The notes: generated by a model not told the origin, from the letters alone. 34,700 nucleotides of DNA from Candidatus Enterococcus ferrettii (GCF_017377655.1 NZ_JAFREL010000014.1:1-34700), one strand, 5' to 3'. Counted from the first letter of the stretch, positions 1 through 8,994 are shown. Translations and numbers: made by a program.

Positions 1-148
1 ATATATATATCTATTGCTCATTCTTATGGAAATTATTTTTAGGTTATTTTAAGAAATGAGAAATTAATTTGGGTCTTTATTAGAAGTATTTGAGATGAAT
101 GCGCCTTATTTATTATAGTTATTTAACATTATGGTTAAGATAAAATAA

Positions 149-177
149 TTGATTTTTAATGAAGCTTTATCTAGAAT
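149..177 (+). promoter_or_regulatory. Predicted sigma-A promoter of oppA
   Basis: TTGATT (149-154) and TAGAAT (172-177) are separated by 17 bases, close to the TTGACA/TATAAT consensus. The predicted start near 184 leaves a leader of about 50 bases before the oppA start codon. The upstream bases 1-148 are AT-rich, begin with a short AT dinucleotide run, and show no gene. Confidence 0.6.
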
Positions 178-235
178 ACAAAGCATCATCAAAAAACACA
201 GAGTAATCTGAATATTTAAAAAAAGGGGAATGTAT

Positions 236-1897
236 ATGAAGAAGATGATGATGTTTGGTGTTATTGCATTAAGTGGAATTGCACTGGCAGGATGCTATGG
301 CAATAGTAACAGCGATACAGATAGTAGCAGTGGAACAAGCGGCGGCAGCCAAAAAGGTGTTTTTAATGTCGTTGTACCTCAAGAGATGCCTTCTGCTGAT
401 TTATCATTGGCCACAGACACAATAAGTTTTACTGCTTTAAACAATGTATACGAAGGAATTTACCGTTTAGATAAAGATAATAAGCCTCAGGCAGCTGGTG
501 CCAGTGACATGGCCGATGTTAGTGAGGACGGTCTTACTTATAAAGTAAAATTACGTGAAGATGCTAAGTGGTCGAATGGCGATCCGGTAACAGCTCAAGA
601 TTATGTTTACGGCTGGCAGCGAACAGTTAAACCGGAAACCGCTTCAGAATATGCCTATTTATTTGAACCGGTAGAAAATGCTGCGGCAATAACTGCTGGT
701 GAAAAGGAACCGAATGAACTAGGCATTAAAGCCGTGAATGACCACGAATTAGAAATTACATTAGCTCAGGCAACTCCTTATTTCCAATACTTATTGGCTT
801 TCCCATCTTTCTTCCCACAAAATCAAAAAGTGGTAGAAGAAAACGGGAAGGAATATGCTACTAAAAGTGACAAAGCAGTTTATAATGGTCCCTTTACTTT
901 AGAAGGCTTTAGTGGTCCGGGGACTGATACCGAATGGTCTTACAAGAAAAATGATAATTATTGGGATAAGGATACGGTTCAGTTGTCTGACATCAATGTT
1001 AGTGTAGTCAAGGAGTCGTCCACTGCTTTAAATCTGTTTAAGGATGGGCAAGCAGATGATGTCATTCTCTCTGGAGAGCTGGCACAGCAAAATGCTAATG
1101 ATCCTAGCTACCAATCCTTTAAAGAAGCGTCTACCTACTATTTGGAATACAATCAGCGGGAAGAAAATTCTCCATTCCGCAACGAAGATTTGCGTAAAGC
1201 GATTTCTTACTCAATTAATCGCGACGCATTAACGAAACAAATTTTAGGTGACGGATCAATTGCTTCGACTGGTTTAGTCCCAGAAGATATGTCCAAGAAT
1301 CCAGAAACTGATGAAGACTTTGCAAAAGAAGCAGGCACTCTTGTTTCTTATAATAAAGAAAAAGCTAAGGAGCATTGGGACAAAGCAAAACAAGCATTAA
1401 ACATAGATTCTCTGAACTTTAATATTTTGGCTTCTGATGCTGACTCCACTAAGAAAATTATTGAATATTTGCAAAGCAGCATTGAAGAGAATTTACCTGG
1501 TGTTACCGTAACACCGACACCAGTTCCGCTGTCTGTTCGTTTGGATCGCTCAAACAATGGTGATTTCGATGTCTTGATGGGTGGCTGGGGTGCTGACTAT
1601 GTTGACCCAAGCAGCTTCACTAACTTATTCACTACGGGTAATTCATACAATCGAGGACGCTGGAGCAACGCTGATTACGATAAATTGATTGAATCAGCTG
1701 GAACGACCAACGCTACTAATGAAACAGCCCGTTGGGAAGATCTGCAAAAGGCCAACAAGCTGATCATGGATGAAATGGGTGTAGCCCCAGTTTATCAAAA
1801 AGCAGAAGGTCATCTAATCAATGAAAAAGTAAAAGGAATTGTCCATCATCCGGCAGGTGCCTCATGGGATTACAAATGGACTTCCATTGAAGAATAA
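236..1897 (+). CDS. oppA: Oligopeptide ABC transporter substrate-binding lipoprotein
   Basis: This 553-residue lipoprotein captures peptides outside the membrane and delivers them to the OppBCDF permease. Residues 1-19 are a lipoprotein signal ending in the lipobox LAGC with Cys20 as the lipidated residue. A Ser/Gly-rich linker follows and then a full-length family 5 solute-binding domain (SBP_bac_5). I chose the ATG at 236 over the one at 230 because GGGGAA (225-230) then sits at proper spacing and the signal peptide starts with MKK. It is first in an opp cluster, but an opposite-strand gene separates it from oppB, so it probably has its own transcript. Homologues in enterococci and streptococci can also bind peptide pheromones; the sequence does not tell which peptides are bound here. 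Confidence 0.93.
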   Translation: MKKMMMFGVIALSGIALAGCYGNSNSDTDSSSGTSGGSQKGVFNVVVPQEMPSADLSLATDTISFTALNNVYEGIYRLDKDNKPQAAGASDMADVSEDGLTYKVKLREDAKWSNGDPVTAQDYVYGWQRTVKPETASEYAYLFEPVENAAAITAGEKEPNELGIKAVNDHELEITLAQATPYFQYLLAFPSFFPQNQKVVEENGKEYATKSDKAVYNGPFTLEGFSGPGTDTEWSYKKNDNYWDKDTVQLSDINVSVVKESSTALNLFKDGQADDVILSGELAQQNANDPSYQSFKEASTYYLEYNQREENSPFRNEDLRKAISYSINRDALTKQILGDGSIASTGLVPEDMSKNPETDEDFAKEAGTLVSYNKEKAKEHWDKAKQALNIDSLNFNILASDADSTKKIIEYLQSSIEENLPGVTVTPTPVPLSVRLDRSNNGDFDVLMGGWGADYVDPSSFTNLFTTGNSYNRGRWSNADYDKLIESAGTTNATNETARWEDLQKANKLIMDEMGVAPVYQKAEGHLINEKVKGIVHHPAGASWDYKWTSIEE

Positions 1898-1907
1898 AAT
1901 TTAAGTA

Positions 1908-2237
1908 CTAGCTAAGCAGCAGAAAAAGAAGGGAGACTCCCAATAGCATACCAGTAACGACCAGACTAAAAGTCAGAGGTCCAGCTGGTATTGAGCCTGA
2001 AGGGGCCGCCGTCTTTTTCTGTTTTTGCTTTTTCAATTGGAAGGATCGATGGAACAGGTGAAAAAAGCCAGAGGATCGCACCCATAAAAAGCCGCTGATA
2101 ATTATTAGCGGCAGGCTAAATAGGAACAAGCGATCAGACAAGGCTTGGGCAGTTAACGTGTTGGTAAAGCTTGAGTAACCAATTACTGCCAAAATAATAA
2201 TAATCCCCAAACTAAAGGGAAGGATAATCTTTCTCAT
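1908..2237 (-). CDS. Small membrane protein, DUF3899-like
   Basis: The 109-residue product has two hydrophobic segments near the N-terminus (about residues 5-20 and 32-45), a basic Lys/Gln-rich loop (about 55-75), and a third hydrophobic segment at the C-terminus (about 88-108). This layout resembles the DUF3899 family of Firmicutes, whose function is unknown; I make that match from memory of the pattern. An upstream in-frame ATG (2294) exists, but the ATG at 2237 has an AAAGGAG site at correct spacing and opens with a signal-like MRK. The gene lies antisense between oppA and oppB, with its stop only 10 bases from the oppA stop and no obvious terminator between them. Confidence 0.75.
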   Translation of the reverse strand: MRKIILPFSLGIIIILAVIGYSSFTNTLTAQALSDRLFLFSLPLIIISGFLWVRSSGFFHLFHRSFQLKKQKQKKTAAPSGSIPAGPLTFSLVVTGMLLGVSLLFLLLS

Positions 2238-2265
2238 AATAGGCTCCTTTTGATTTGTTATCAGT

Positions 2266-2294
2266 AATTTATCGAAGATCAGAAGGGAAGTCAA
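2266..2294 (-). promoter_or_regulatory. Predicted promoter of the DUF3899-like gene
   Basis: On the minus strand TTGACT (2294-2289) and TAAATT (2271-2266) are 17 bases apart. The predicted transcript starts near 2260, just upstream of the AAAGGAG site. Confidence 0.45.
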
Positions 2295-2398
2295 AGGATA
2301 CAGGTTGATGGCTAAATGACTTCCTTAGGTGAGTTGCTTTTACACAATAAAGCTGGAGCCATTTAATGTCAGAATGTGAAAGAGGAGGCGATGGTTCA

Positions 2399-3340
2399 TT
2401 GAATAGTTACATAAAGTATTTACTAAACCGTGTGTTTTTTATGATTATTACCCTGTGGCTGATTGCGACAGTCACGTTTTTCCTGATGCAGTTATTACCG
2501 GGAACTCCTTATACTAATCAGGAGCGTCTAAGCCCGGAAACAATAGAAATGTTAAATCGACAGGTGGGCTTGGATAAACCCATAATTGTTCAATACGGAA
2601 TTTACCTATCAAACCTAGTACAGGGCGATTTTGGTATTTCCTTCCAGTTTAAGAATCAGCCGGTTGCGGCTTTATTGGCCGGAAGGATTGGACCTTCTCT
2701 ACAGCTAGGAGTACAGGCAATTATTTTTGGAACCTTGGCCGGTATTCTGTTAGGAACCATTTCGGCCATGAAGCAAAATACATGGGTGGATACTTCATCT
2801 ACTTTGATGGCGATTTTGGGTCGTTCGATTCCCAACTTTGTTTTCGCAGTGCTGCTGCAATACGTTTTTGCGATCAAGTTAGGCTGGTTTCCTATCGCTA
2901 AGTGGGATGGATTTATCTATACTATTTTGCCGACAGTGGCTTTGGCTATGTCACCATTAGCCGATTCGGCCCGCTTTGTGCGAACCGAGATGGTAGAGGT
3001 TCTGCATAGTGATTATGTGGAGCTGGCTCGGGCAAAAGGACTTAGCCGTTGGCAAATTGCTTTCAAGCATGGGTTGCGGAATAGTTTGATTCCATTATTA
3101 ACGTTGATCGGTCCCCTAGCAGTTGCTCTAATGACCGGTTCCTTGGTGGTTGAAAACATTTTTGCCATACCAGGCATTGGCGAACAGTTTGTTAAGTCAA
3201 TTACTACAAATGATTATCCAACGATTATGGCGGTGACGATTTTGTACTCCTTTATGCTAGTTGTGGTAATTTTTATCGTAGACATCTTGTATGGCTTGGT
3301 TGATCCACGGATTCGTCTATCAGAAGGGAGCAAAGGCTAA
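2399..3340 (+). CDS. oppB: Oligopeptide ABC transporter permease OppB
   Basis: This is the first membrane subunit of the Opp importer. From the TTG at 2399 it has 313 residues, the normal length for OppB. I prefer this TTG to the upstream ATG (2366) because AGGAGG (2383-2388) lies 10 bases before it and the protein then begins directly with the first transmembrane helix (about 10-30). The BPD_transp_1 permease domain fills the C-terminal two thirds. The cytoplasmic EAA coupling loop, which docks with the ATPases, is visible at about residues 197-230 with the ARAKGL core. The stop codon overlaps the oppC start by one base (TAATG), so the two are translationally coupled. Confidence 0.92.
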   Translation: MNSYIKYLLNRVFFMIITLWLIATVTFFLMQLLPGTPYTNQERLSPETIEMLNRQVGLDKPIIVQYGIYLSNLVQGDFGISFQFKNQPVAALLAGRIGPSLQLGVQAIIFGTLAGILLGTISAMKQNTWVDTSSTLMAILGRSIPNFVFAVLLQYVFAIKLGWFPIAKWDGFIYTILPTVALAMSPLADSARFVRTEMVEVLHSDYVELARAKGLSRWQIAFKHGLRNSLIPLLTLIGPLAVALMTGSLVVENIFAIPGIGEQFVKSITTNDYPTIMAVTILYSFMLVVVIFIVDILYGLVDPRIRLSEGSKG

Positions 3341-4374
3341 TGGATGTATCGAAACACAAAATCAAGGACCTTCCAGTCAGCGCTTTTGAGCTGCTGCAGG
3401 GCAATACCGAAGCGAAACGTGAAGAAATTGCGACGCCTTCCTTGACCTTCTTGCAGGATTCTTGGCGGCGGCTAAAGAAAAATAAAGCAGCTGTTTTGTC
3501 AATGGCTGCTTTGGGAATCATTATTTTCATCTCGGTGGTTACCATTTTTGTCTCCCCGCATAATCCTACACAACAAAATGTCGAATACATTAATTTACCA
3601 CCGCGGATTCCGGGCTTGAATGTTGATGGCCTGAACGGAAAAACGGAAGTGGCAGGTCAAATGGTCGATAAGTATAAGGAAGCAGCTGTTCCAGCCAACG
3701 TGAATTTTTTTCTTGGTACGGACGGTTTAGGACGGGATGTGCTTAGTCGTTTATTTATGGGAACCCGAATTTCCTTATTGATTGCTTTTATTGCAGCTTT
3801 ATTTGATATCACTCTTGGTGTGATTTACGGTCTGATCTCTGGATTAATCGGTGGACGTGTAGACAATGTCATGCAGCGATTTTTAGAAGTTTTATCAGGG
3901 ATTCCTAATTTGGTGGTTATGATACTGATGTTGGTGGTTTTCAAACCGGGAATTATCTCGATCGTTGCGGCAATGGCGATTACGAACTGGATTCCGATGG
4001 CCCGGATCGTCCGGGCGCAAACCCTTAAATTGAAGGATCAGGAATATGTGTTAGCTGGTATGACGCTAGGTGAACCAAAATGGCGAATTGCCTTAAAGCA
4101 TATTTTGCCCAACATCTCTAGTGTGATTATTATTCAAATGATGTTTAGTATTCCATCGGCGATTTTCTTTGAAGCCTTCTTGAGCTTTATCGGACTGGGG
4201 CTGACACCGCCGTCTGCTTCATTAGGAACCTTGCTGAATGACGGGTACAAGACTTTCTTATATTTGCCATACTTGTTATGGATTCCAGCGATTACCATCT
4301 CAGTCATTATGATTTGCTTTAATCTGCTGGCAGATGGTGTACGGGATGCCTTTGATCCGAAAATGAAGGAGTGA
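3340..4374 (+). CDS. oppC: Oligopeptide ABC transporter permease OppC
   Basis: This is the second membrane subunit of the Opp importer, 344 residues. A cytoplasmic N-terminal arm (about 1-48) precedes the first helix (about 50-72). An extracytoplasmic loop of roughly 60 residues follows, then the LGTDGLGRDVLSR segment typical of OppC/DppC, and a five-helix permease core. The EAA loop lies at about residues 222-255 (core YVLAGMTLG, ending in HILPN). The start codon shares its first base with the oppB stop, and the end overlaps the oppD upstream region, so the gene is inside a tight operon. Confidence 0.93.
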   Translation: MDVSKHKIKDLPVSAFELLQGNTEAKREEIATPSLTFLQDSWRRLKKNKAAVLSMAALGIIIFISVVTIFVSPHNPTQQNVEYINLPPRIPGLNVDGLNGKTEVAGQMVDKYKEAAVPANVNFFLGTDGLGRDVLSRLFMGTRISLLIAFIAALFDITLGVIYGLISGLIGGRVDNVMQRFLEVLSGIPNLVVMILMLVVFKPGIISIVAAMAITNWIPMARIVRAQTLKLKDQEYVLAGMTLGEPKWRIALKHILPNISSVIIIQMMFSIPSAIFFEAFLSFIGLGLTPPSASLGTLLNDGYKTFLYLPYLLWIPAITISVIMICFNLLADGVRDAFDPKMKE

Positions 4375-4382
4375 TATCAAGC

Positions 4383-5450
4383 ATGGAAAAAGTTTTAGAA
4401 ATGAAGAATTTGACGATTTCCTTCGATACTTATGCCGGCAAGGTAAAGGCCATTCGCGGGGTTGATCTTGATTTATATGAAGGGGAAACCTTAGCGATTG
4501 TTGGCGAGTCTGGCAGCGGCAAATCGGTCACTAGTCGAGCAATTATGCAGCTTTTGTCGGCTAATGCCAACATCGACAGTGGAGAAGTTCTATTTAAAAA
4601 AGAAGATTTAGTCAAAAAGTCAGAAAAAGAAATGCGAGGAATTCGCGGGAAAGAAATTGCCATGATCTTTCAAGACCCGATGACTTCATTAGACCCAACT
4701 ATGCCGATTGGCAAACAGGTTGCTGAATCAATGCGAAAGCACAAGAAAGTTTCGAAAAAGGAAAGTATGAATGCTGCGCTTGAGTTACTTGAACTAGTGG
4801 GCATCCCTGAGGCTCCCAGCCGCTTGAAGAGCTATCCTCATCAATTCTCAGGTGGTCAGAGACAACGGATCGTTATTGCAATTGCTTTGATCTGCTACCC
4901 AGAAATTTTGATTGCAGATGAGCCGACTACTGCTTTGGATGTGACCATTCAAGCCCAGATTTTAGAGCTGTTGAAGGATATTCAGTCGAAGATGAAGACC
5001 TCGATTATTTTTATCACCCATGATCTAGGTGTGGTGGCGAATGTTGCTGACCGTGTAGCAGTCATGTACGCTGGAAAAATTGTCGAAGTGGGAACCGCGG
5101 AGGAAATTTTCTACAATCCTCAGCATCCTTATACATGGGGATTATTAGGCTCGATGCCGACCTTGGATGATGCGAATGAACGATTATTTGCCATTCCTGG
5201 TTCACCACCGGATTTATTAGACCCGCCTAAGGGAGATGCGTTTTATCCCCGAAATCCTTTTGCTTTGAAAATTGACACCGAAGAAGAGCCGCCCTTTTTT
5301 GAATTATCAACAACCCATAAGGCTGCAACCTGGCTGTTGGCTCCGCAAGCACCAACAGTTACCCCGCCGCAGGAAATTTTACGCCGCTGGGAATTGTTTC
5401 AAATCAATCACGCACAAAAGGAAGCCAGTTCTGTTTTACGCAGTAATTAA
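4383..5450 (+). CDS. oppD: Oligopeptide ABC transporter ATPase OppD
   Basis: One of the two ATPase subunits that energise peptide import, 355 residues. Visible motifs are Walker A GESGSGKS (41-48), the ABC signature FSGGQRQR (from about 155), and Walker B ILIADEP (about 176-182). The C-terminal oligopeptide-transporter extension contains the PGSPPDLLDPP segment typical of the OppD/DppD family. A GTG at 4371 is also in frame, but it overlaps the AAGGAG site (4367-4372); the ATG at 4383 is correctly spaced from that site. The gene is preceded directly by oppC and followed by a 113-base gap before oppF. Confidence 0.92.
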   Translation: MEKVLEMKNLTISFDTYAGKVKAIRGVDLDLYEGETLAIVGESGSGKSVTSRAIMQLLSANANIDSGEVLFKKEDLVKKSEKEMRGIRGKEIAMIFQDPMTSLDPTMPIGKQVAESMRKHKKVSKKESMNAALELLELVGIPEAPSRLKSYPHQFSGGQRQRIVIAIALICYPEILIADEPTTALDVTIQAQILELLKDIQSKMKTSIIFITHDLGVVANVADRVAVMYAGKIVEVGTAEEIFYNPQHPYTWGLLGSMPTLDDANERLFAIPGSPPDLLDPPKGDAFYPRNPFALKIDTEEEPPFFELSTTHKAATWLLAPQAPTVTPPQEILRRWELFQINHAQKEASSVLRSN

Positions 5451-5563
5451 ACGTTCACCAATAGAACAATCAAAAGATGTCAATAAATGACAGAGCAAGT
5501 TGCTTAGTAAAATAATATACGACGTTAAAATGATTACAGTAATATTAACTAGGAGGAATTGGG

Positions 5564-6517
5564 TTGGCAAAAGTCTTATTAGAAGTCAAAGGCCTCAAGC
5601 AGTCCTTTAATATAGGAAGGAAAAATGAAGTTAAAGCCGTCAATGATGTCAGCTTTCATATTAATGAAGGAGAAACATTCGGTTTGGTTGGCGAATCCGG
5701 CAGCGGTAAATCAACTACAGGCCGTACTATTTTACGACTAAATCAGCCAACGAGTGGAGAAATTATCTACGACGGACAGGATGTTACCAAAATCAAAGGC
5801 AAAAAAGCGGAAACTGCTTTTAGAAAAGATGTTCAAATGATCTTTCAAGATCCCCATGCTTCACTGAATCCTCGGATGAAGGTGAAAGATATTATTGCCG
5901 AAGGGTTGGAGGTAAACCGCCTGGTCCAATCAAAACAGGAGAGAGGTCAGCGGGTAAATCAGTTGTTGGAGACGGTGGGCTTGAATCCCAGCCACAGCTC
6001 TCGCTATCCTCATGAATTTTCTGGTGGGCAACGACAGCGTATTGGGATTGCCCGCGCGTTAGCTGTAGATCCGCGTTTTATTGTTTGTGATGAACCTATT
6101 TCGGCCTTAGACGTATCGATCCAAGCACAGGTAGTCAATTTGCTGCAAGATTTGCAAAAATCCCATGGACTCACTTATTTGTTTATTGCCCATGATCTAT
6201 CGATGGTGAAGCATATAAGCGATCGCATTGGTGTAATGTACAATGGGCATTTGCTGGAAATGGGCATCAGTGAAGATATTTATCGCTATGGCGTTCATCC
6301 CTATACCGAAAGCTTGCTGTCAGCCATTCCTTTACCTGATCCAGCTTATGAGCGACAACGGCAACGAATTACTTATCAAAATGATCCCCGAGATAATCAG
6401 CAGAGGGAGCTGAGAGAGGTAGCTCCAGGCCATTTCGTTTATACTTCTGCAGAAGAAGTTCCTTATTTTGCGAAAAAACTGCAAAAGAAAAAAGCTGCCG
6501 TTCAAGCAGCAAGCTGA
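5564..6517 (+). CDS. oppF: Oligopeptide ABC transporter ATPase OppF
   Basis: The second ATPase of the importer, 317 residues. Walker A GESGSGKS is at 43-50, the signature FSGGQRQR starts at 152, and Walker B with CDEP lies near 172-180. The C-terminal region carries the [12 protein letters not shown] block that marks the OppF/DppF branch. The start is TTG at 5564, supported by AGGAGG at 5551-5556. Unlike the overlapping oppBCD genes it stands 113 bases behind oppD; that gap has no terminator and no convincing promoter, so read-through is likely. The last 20 residues are Lys/Ala-rich. Confidence 0.92.
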   Translation: MAKVLLEVKGLKQSFNIGRKNEVKAVNDVSFHINEGETFGLVGESGSGKSTTGRTILRLNQPTSGEIIYDGQDVTKIKGKKAETAFRKDVQMIFQDPHASLNPRMKVKDIIAEGLEVNRLVQSKQERGQRVNQLLETVGLNPSHSSRYPHEFSGGQRQRIGIARALAVDPRFIVCDEPISALDVSIQAQVVNLLQDLQKSHGLTYLFIAHDLSMVKHISDRIGVMYNGHLLEMGISEDIYRYGVHPYTESLLSAIPLPDPAYERQRQRITYQNDPRDNQQRELREVAPGHFVYTSAEEVPYFAKKLQKKKAAVQAAS

Positions 6518-6522
6518 CTGTT

Positions 6523-6562
6523 AAAAAGACCAAAAGCCTTTTAAGTGCTTTTGGTCTTTTTT
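6523..6562 (+). terminator. Rho-independent terminator of the opp operon
   Basis: A 15-bp perfect stem (6523-6537 with 6547-6561, core AGACCAAAAGC) with a 9-base loop runs directly into a T run. It lies six bases after the oppF stop. Confidence 0.93.
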
Positions 6563-6729
6563 GAGGAATTCAACCAGTTTTTTTATTCGCTATTATTTTT
6601 CGATAGGTACTAAATCAACTGAGATTGAATTAAAAGTAAAAAAAGTCTAATTGAGTATGTTTCAAAGATAGTCAGCCAGAGGTCTCTTATTTAGAGGATA
6701 AGAAAGTTGTACATAAAAATAAGAAAAGC

Positions 6730-6767
6730 ATTCGCTGAAGTGAGGAGACTCATTTCAGCGAATTTTT
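6730..6767. terminator. Hairpin between oppF and the hydrolase gene, probable terminator
   Basis: A 15-bp stem with one G-T wobble (left arm from ATTCGCTGAA, right arm ending TTCAGCGAAT) and a GAGA tetraloop is followed by TTTTT on the plus strand. On the minus strand it is followed by an interrupted T-rich tract. It lies 17-20 bases past the stop of the leftward hydrolase gene, so it is probably that gene's terminator and may work both ways. Between the two terminators (6563-6729) I see no gene. Confidence 0.75.
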
Positions 6768-6783
6768 ATGTCTATCAATATCT

Positions 6784-7602
6784 TTAATTATGTTTTTTCA
6801 ACCAGGTTATTAATCGTTCATAAACATCATCGCTTTGAGGATTTTGTTCTCGGTCGAAATCATGGACATCAGCGGCTATTTCAATATAGGTTGAGGACAC
6901 AGTAGATTTTGCTAACTGGCGGGAAGCTTCGACAGGTACATCAGGATCTTGGCTGCAATGGACACAGAAGGTTGGAGGAAACTCCTTTAATTGTTCTTCT
7001 TCGACCACCAATTTTTCAGTCATACTTCCTAGATAGCTAAGCCAGTTACCATATTGACGAGCCGATAAATACAAAAGGAAGCGTTCCTCTGAATTGCCTT
7101 TACTGATAATTTTTTGAGCGTCCATTGGTGGAACTTTAGGATAACGACCATAAAAGGGACTCGGCAAAGTAAAGCAGGCATGTTTAAAATCATGGTAGCC
7201 ATAAAAACGAATCAAACCTAGTTGCTCCTTGTACCTATTGGTGGTTAAAATGGAAGCTAAATATCCTCCAGCAGATCGTCCGAAGAGAAAAAAATTAGAA
7301 GTTCTCAGCTGTAGTTCATCTTCGAAATGAGTTAAGAACCAGTCCACTGCGTCCTCTAGACAGGAAACAATTTCGGTTAAAGCAGTTTCTGGTGCTAAAG
7401 GATAATCAATTGTCAGCACATTCATGCCGTTTTCCATTAGTTGATTAATGTAGGTTAAATCATCACGCTGCCCAAACAGAAAACCGCCGCCGTGGAAATA
7501 AAGAATGGTAGTTTCTCTCGTACTCTCTGCCTGTTGAGGATAAAAAGTCATCTCTAAGACTAAATCACCCAGTCGTCTGTACACAAAATGTTGCGATTTC
7601 AT
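6784..7602 (-). CDS. Alpha/beta hydrolase (esterase/lipase family)
   Basis: This 272-residue enzyme belongs to the hormone-sensitive-lipase-like alpha/beta hydrolases. The oxyanion-hole motif HGGG is at 37-40 and the nucleophile elbow GRSAG places the catalytic Ser at 110. An acidic residue in QDPDVP (Asp219 or 221) and His247 in DVHDFD complete the likely triad. There is no signal peptide, so it should be cytoplasmic. I chose the ATG at 7602 because AAGGA precedes it at suitable spacing; the in-frame upstream start lacks a site. The gene is divergent from the allantoate operon and its promoter region abuts the dyad in front of allC, so it may be co-regulated. The substrate is unknown, and a role in ureide metabolism is not implied by the family. 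Confidence 0.85.
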   Translation of the reverse strand: MKSQHFVYRRLGDLVLEMTFYPQQAESTRETTILYFHGGGFLFGQRDDLTYINQLMENGMNVLTIDYPLAPETALTEIVSCLEDAVDWFLTHFEDELQLRTSNFFLFGRSAGGYLASILTTNRYKEQLGLIRFYGYHDFKHACFTLPSPFYGRYPKVPPMDAQKIISKGNSEERFLLYLSARQYGNWLSYLGSMTEKLVVEEEQLKEFPPTFCVHCSQDPDVPVEASRQLAKSTVSSTYIEIAADVHDFDREQNPQSDDVYERLITWLKKHN

Positions 7603-7624
7603 AGAATTCCTTCTTTCTACTCTC

Positions 7625-7653
7625 ATTATACGCAATCATTTATGGTTATTCAG
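7625..7653 (-). promoter_or_regulatory. Possible promoter of the hydrolase gene
   Basis: The minus strand has a perfect TATAAT (7630-7625). Seventeen bases upstream is CTGAAT (7653-7648), a poor -35 box. The -35 position touches the left edge of the dyad at 7653-7676, so a protein bound there could affect both divergent transcripts. Confidence 0.4.
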
Positions 7654-7676
7654 CACAAATGAAGGTGCATATTTGT
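7653..7676 (+). promoter_or_regulatory. Candidate regulator-binding dyad upstream of allC
   Basis: The dyad ACAAAT-N10-ATTTGT (7655-7676), preceded by GC, is repeated in near-identical form upstream of the MFS transporter gene at 18816-18839. The shared pattern is GCACAAA-N11-ATTTGT. It is centred about 58 bases before the predicted transcription start, a typical activator position. PucR is the only regulator gene in the cluster, so it is the natural candidate; this is inference. Confidence 0.6.
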
Positions 7677-7688
7677 CACTTGTAAACA

Positions 7689-7717
7689 ATGAATCGACTG
7701 CTTACAGACATTACAAT
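7689..7717 (+). promoter_or_regulatory. Predicted promoter of the allC operon
   Basis: TACAAT (7712-7717) serves as -10, with ATGAAT (7689-7694) 17 bases upstream in place of a normal -35. A weak -35 behind a dyad suggests activator dependence. The MFS gene has ATGTAT and TACAAT at the same distances from its own dyad. Confidence 0.55.
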
Positions 7718-7747
7718 TACTTTAACAACCTAAAGGAGGATTTAGAA

Positions 7748-8977
7748 ATGGCTTTAGAAAAACGATTAGAAGAGAATATCAGCGCTTTATCGAAAATAGG
7801 AAGTGATCCAACTGGTGGTATGACACGTTTGCTTTATTCAGATTCTTGGCTGGAGGCCCAAAAATTCGTTGAAGGAAGAATGAAAGAAATTGGACTTGAA
7901 ACCTCTTTCGATGAAATTGGGAATTTATTTGGCCGAGTAGAAGGAACAAAATATCCCTCAAAAACCATCCTCTCAGGCTCACATATCGATACCGTTGTTA
8001 ACGGCGGAACCCTTGATGGACAATATGGTGTGATAGCAGCTTATTTGGCTGTTCAACAACTTTTAGAAACACACGGACAACCGTTACGTTCTTTAGAAGT
8101 CATTTCGATGGCTGAAGAAGAAGGCAGCCGTTTTCCAACTGTGTTTTGGGGAAGCAAGAATTTTGTTTGTGAAGCTTCAAAAGAACAGGTAGCAACTATT
8201 GAGGATTCCAATGGCATAAAATTTGTAGAAGAAATGCATCGTCAAGGCTTTGATTTTGCGTCTGAGGACAAGGTCCGGCGTGATGATATTGAAGCGTTTG
8301 TTGAAATTCATATTGAGCAAGGAAACGTACTAGAAATGGAAAAGCTTCAAGTTGGTGTAGTGAATAACATCGCTGGTCAAAAGCGCTATACTTTCCAACT
8401 GAAGGGAGAAGCGAACCATGCAGGAACCACTCCAATGGGTTACCGACATGATGCAGTGTATGGCTTCTCAAAAATCTGTTCAGGTGTAATTGATCGTGCT
8501 TTAGCTGAAGGGGATCCGTTAGTAGTTACTTTCGGAAAAGTAGAACCAAAACCAAACACTGTCAACGTAGTCCCTGGCGAAGTTTTATTCACGATGGACT
8601 GCCGACATACAGATGCAGGGGCGTTGAATAAATTCGCTGCTGAAGCAGAAGCGTTTATGAAAGAGGTTGCTAAAGAGCACGGCTTGGAATTAGAAATTGA
8701 TTTATGGATGGATGAAAGTCCCGTACCAATGGATGAATCAATTGTTGCAAAGGTAGAGCAAGCTGCTAAGAACAAAAACATGAAGTATAAAGTGATGCAC
8801 AGTGGTGCCGGTCATGATTCACAAGTCATTGCTCCTCATTACCCAAGTGCCATGATATTTGTTCCAAGTATTAATGGGATTAGCCACAATCCAGCGGAAG
8901 CAACAAACTTAGAAGATCTAGTTGCAGGGGTAGAGATCCTGACAGAAGCGTTGTACGAATTAGCATATAAAGAGTAG
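7748..8977 (+). CDS. allC: Allantoate amidohydrolase
   Basis: This enzyme removes the first ureido nitrogen from allantoate, giving (S)-ureidoglycine, CO2 and ammonia. It has 409 residues, as expected for AllC (E. coli about 411), and belongs to the M20 amidohydrolase/carbamoylase family with a binuclear metal site. Candidate metal ligands by motif are His79 (SGSHIDT), Asp90 (TLDGQYG), Glu125 (AEEEGSRF), His188 (EIHIEQG) and His380 (ISHNPAE). The ATG at 7748 has a strong AAAGGAGG site (7732-7739); upstream in-frame codons have none. It opens a seven-gene operon, with allE 17 bases downstream. A hydantoinase-type N-carbamoylase is possible by family alone, but the following allE and allD genes fix the assignment. 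Confidence 0.93.
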   Translation: MALEKRLEENISALSKIGSDPTGGMTRLLYSDSWLEAQKFVEGRMKEIGLETSFDEIGNLFGRVEGTKYPSKTILSGSHIDTVVNGGTLDGQYGVIAAYLAVQQLLETHGQPLRSLEVISMAEEEGSRFPTVFWGSKNFVCEASKEQVATIEDSNGIKFVEEMHRQGFDFASEDKVRRDDIEAFVEIHIEQGNVLEMEKLQVGVVNNIAGQKRYTFQLKGEANHAGTTPMGYRHDAVYGFSKICSGVIDRALAEGDPLVVTFGKVEPKPNTVNVVPGEVLFTMDCRHTDAGALNKFAAEAEAFMKEVAKEHGLELEIDLWMDESPVPMDESIVAKVEQAAKNKNMKYKVMHSGAGHDSQVIAPHYPSAMIFVPSINGISHNPAEATNLEDLVAGVEILTEALYELAYKE

Positions 8978-8994
8978 GAAAGAAGGTAACGTGT

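Noticed and set aside
1..10. Short AT dinucleotide run at the window start
   Set aside because: Only five repeats at the window edge in AT-rich intergenic DNA; no support for a functional repeat.
5451..5563. A separate promoter for oppF
   Set aside because: TTGCTT (5500-5505) has no acceptable -10 at 16-18 bases; read-through from oppD is simpler.
7748..8977. Hydantoinase-linked N-carbamoyl-amino acid hydrolase instead of AllC
   Set aside because: Family motifs alone would allow it, but allE and allD directly downstream make allantoate the expected substrate.
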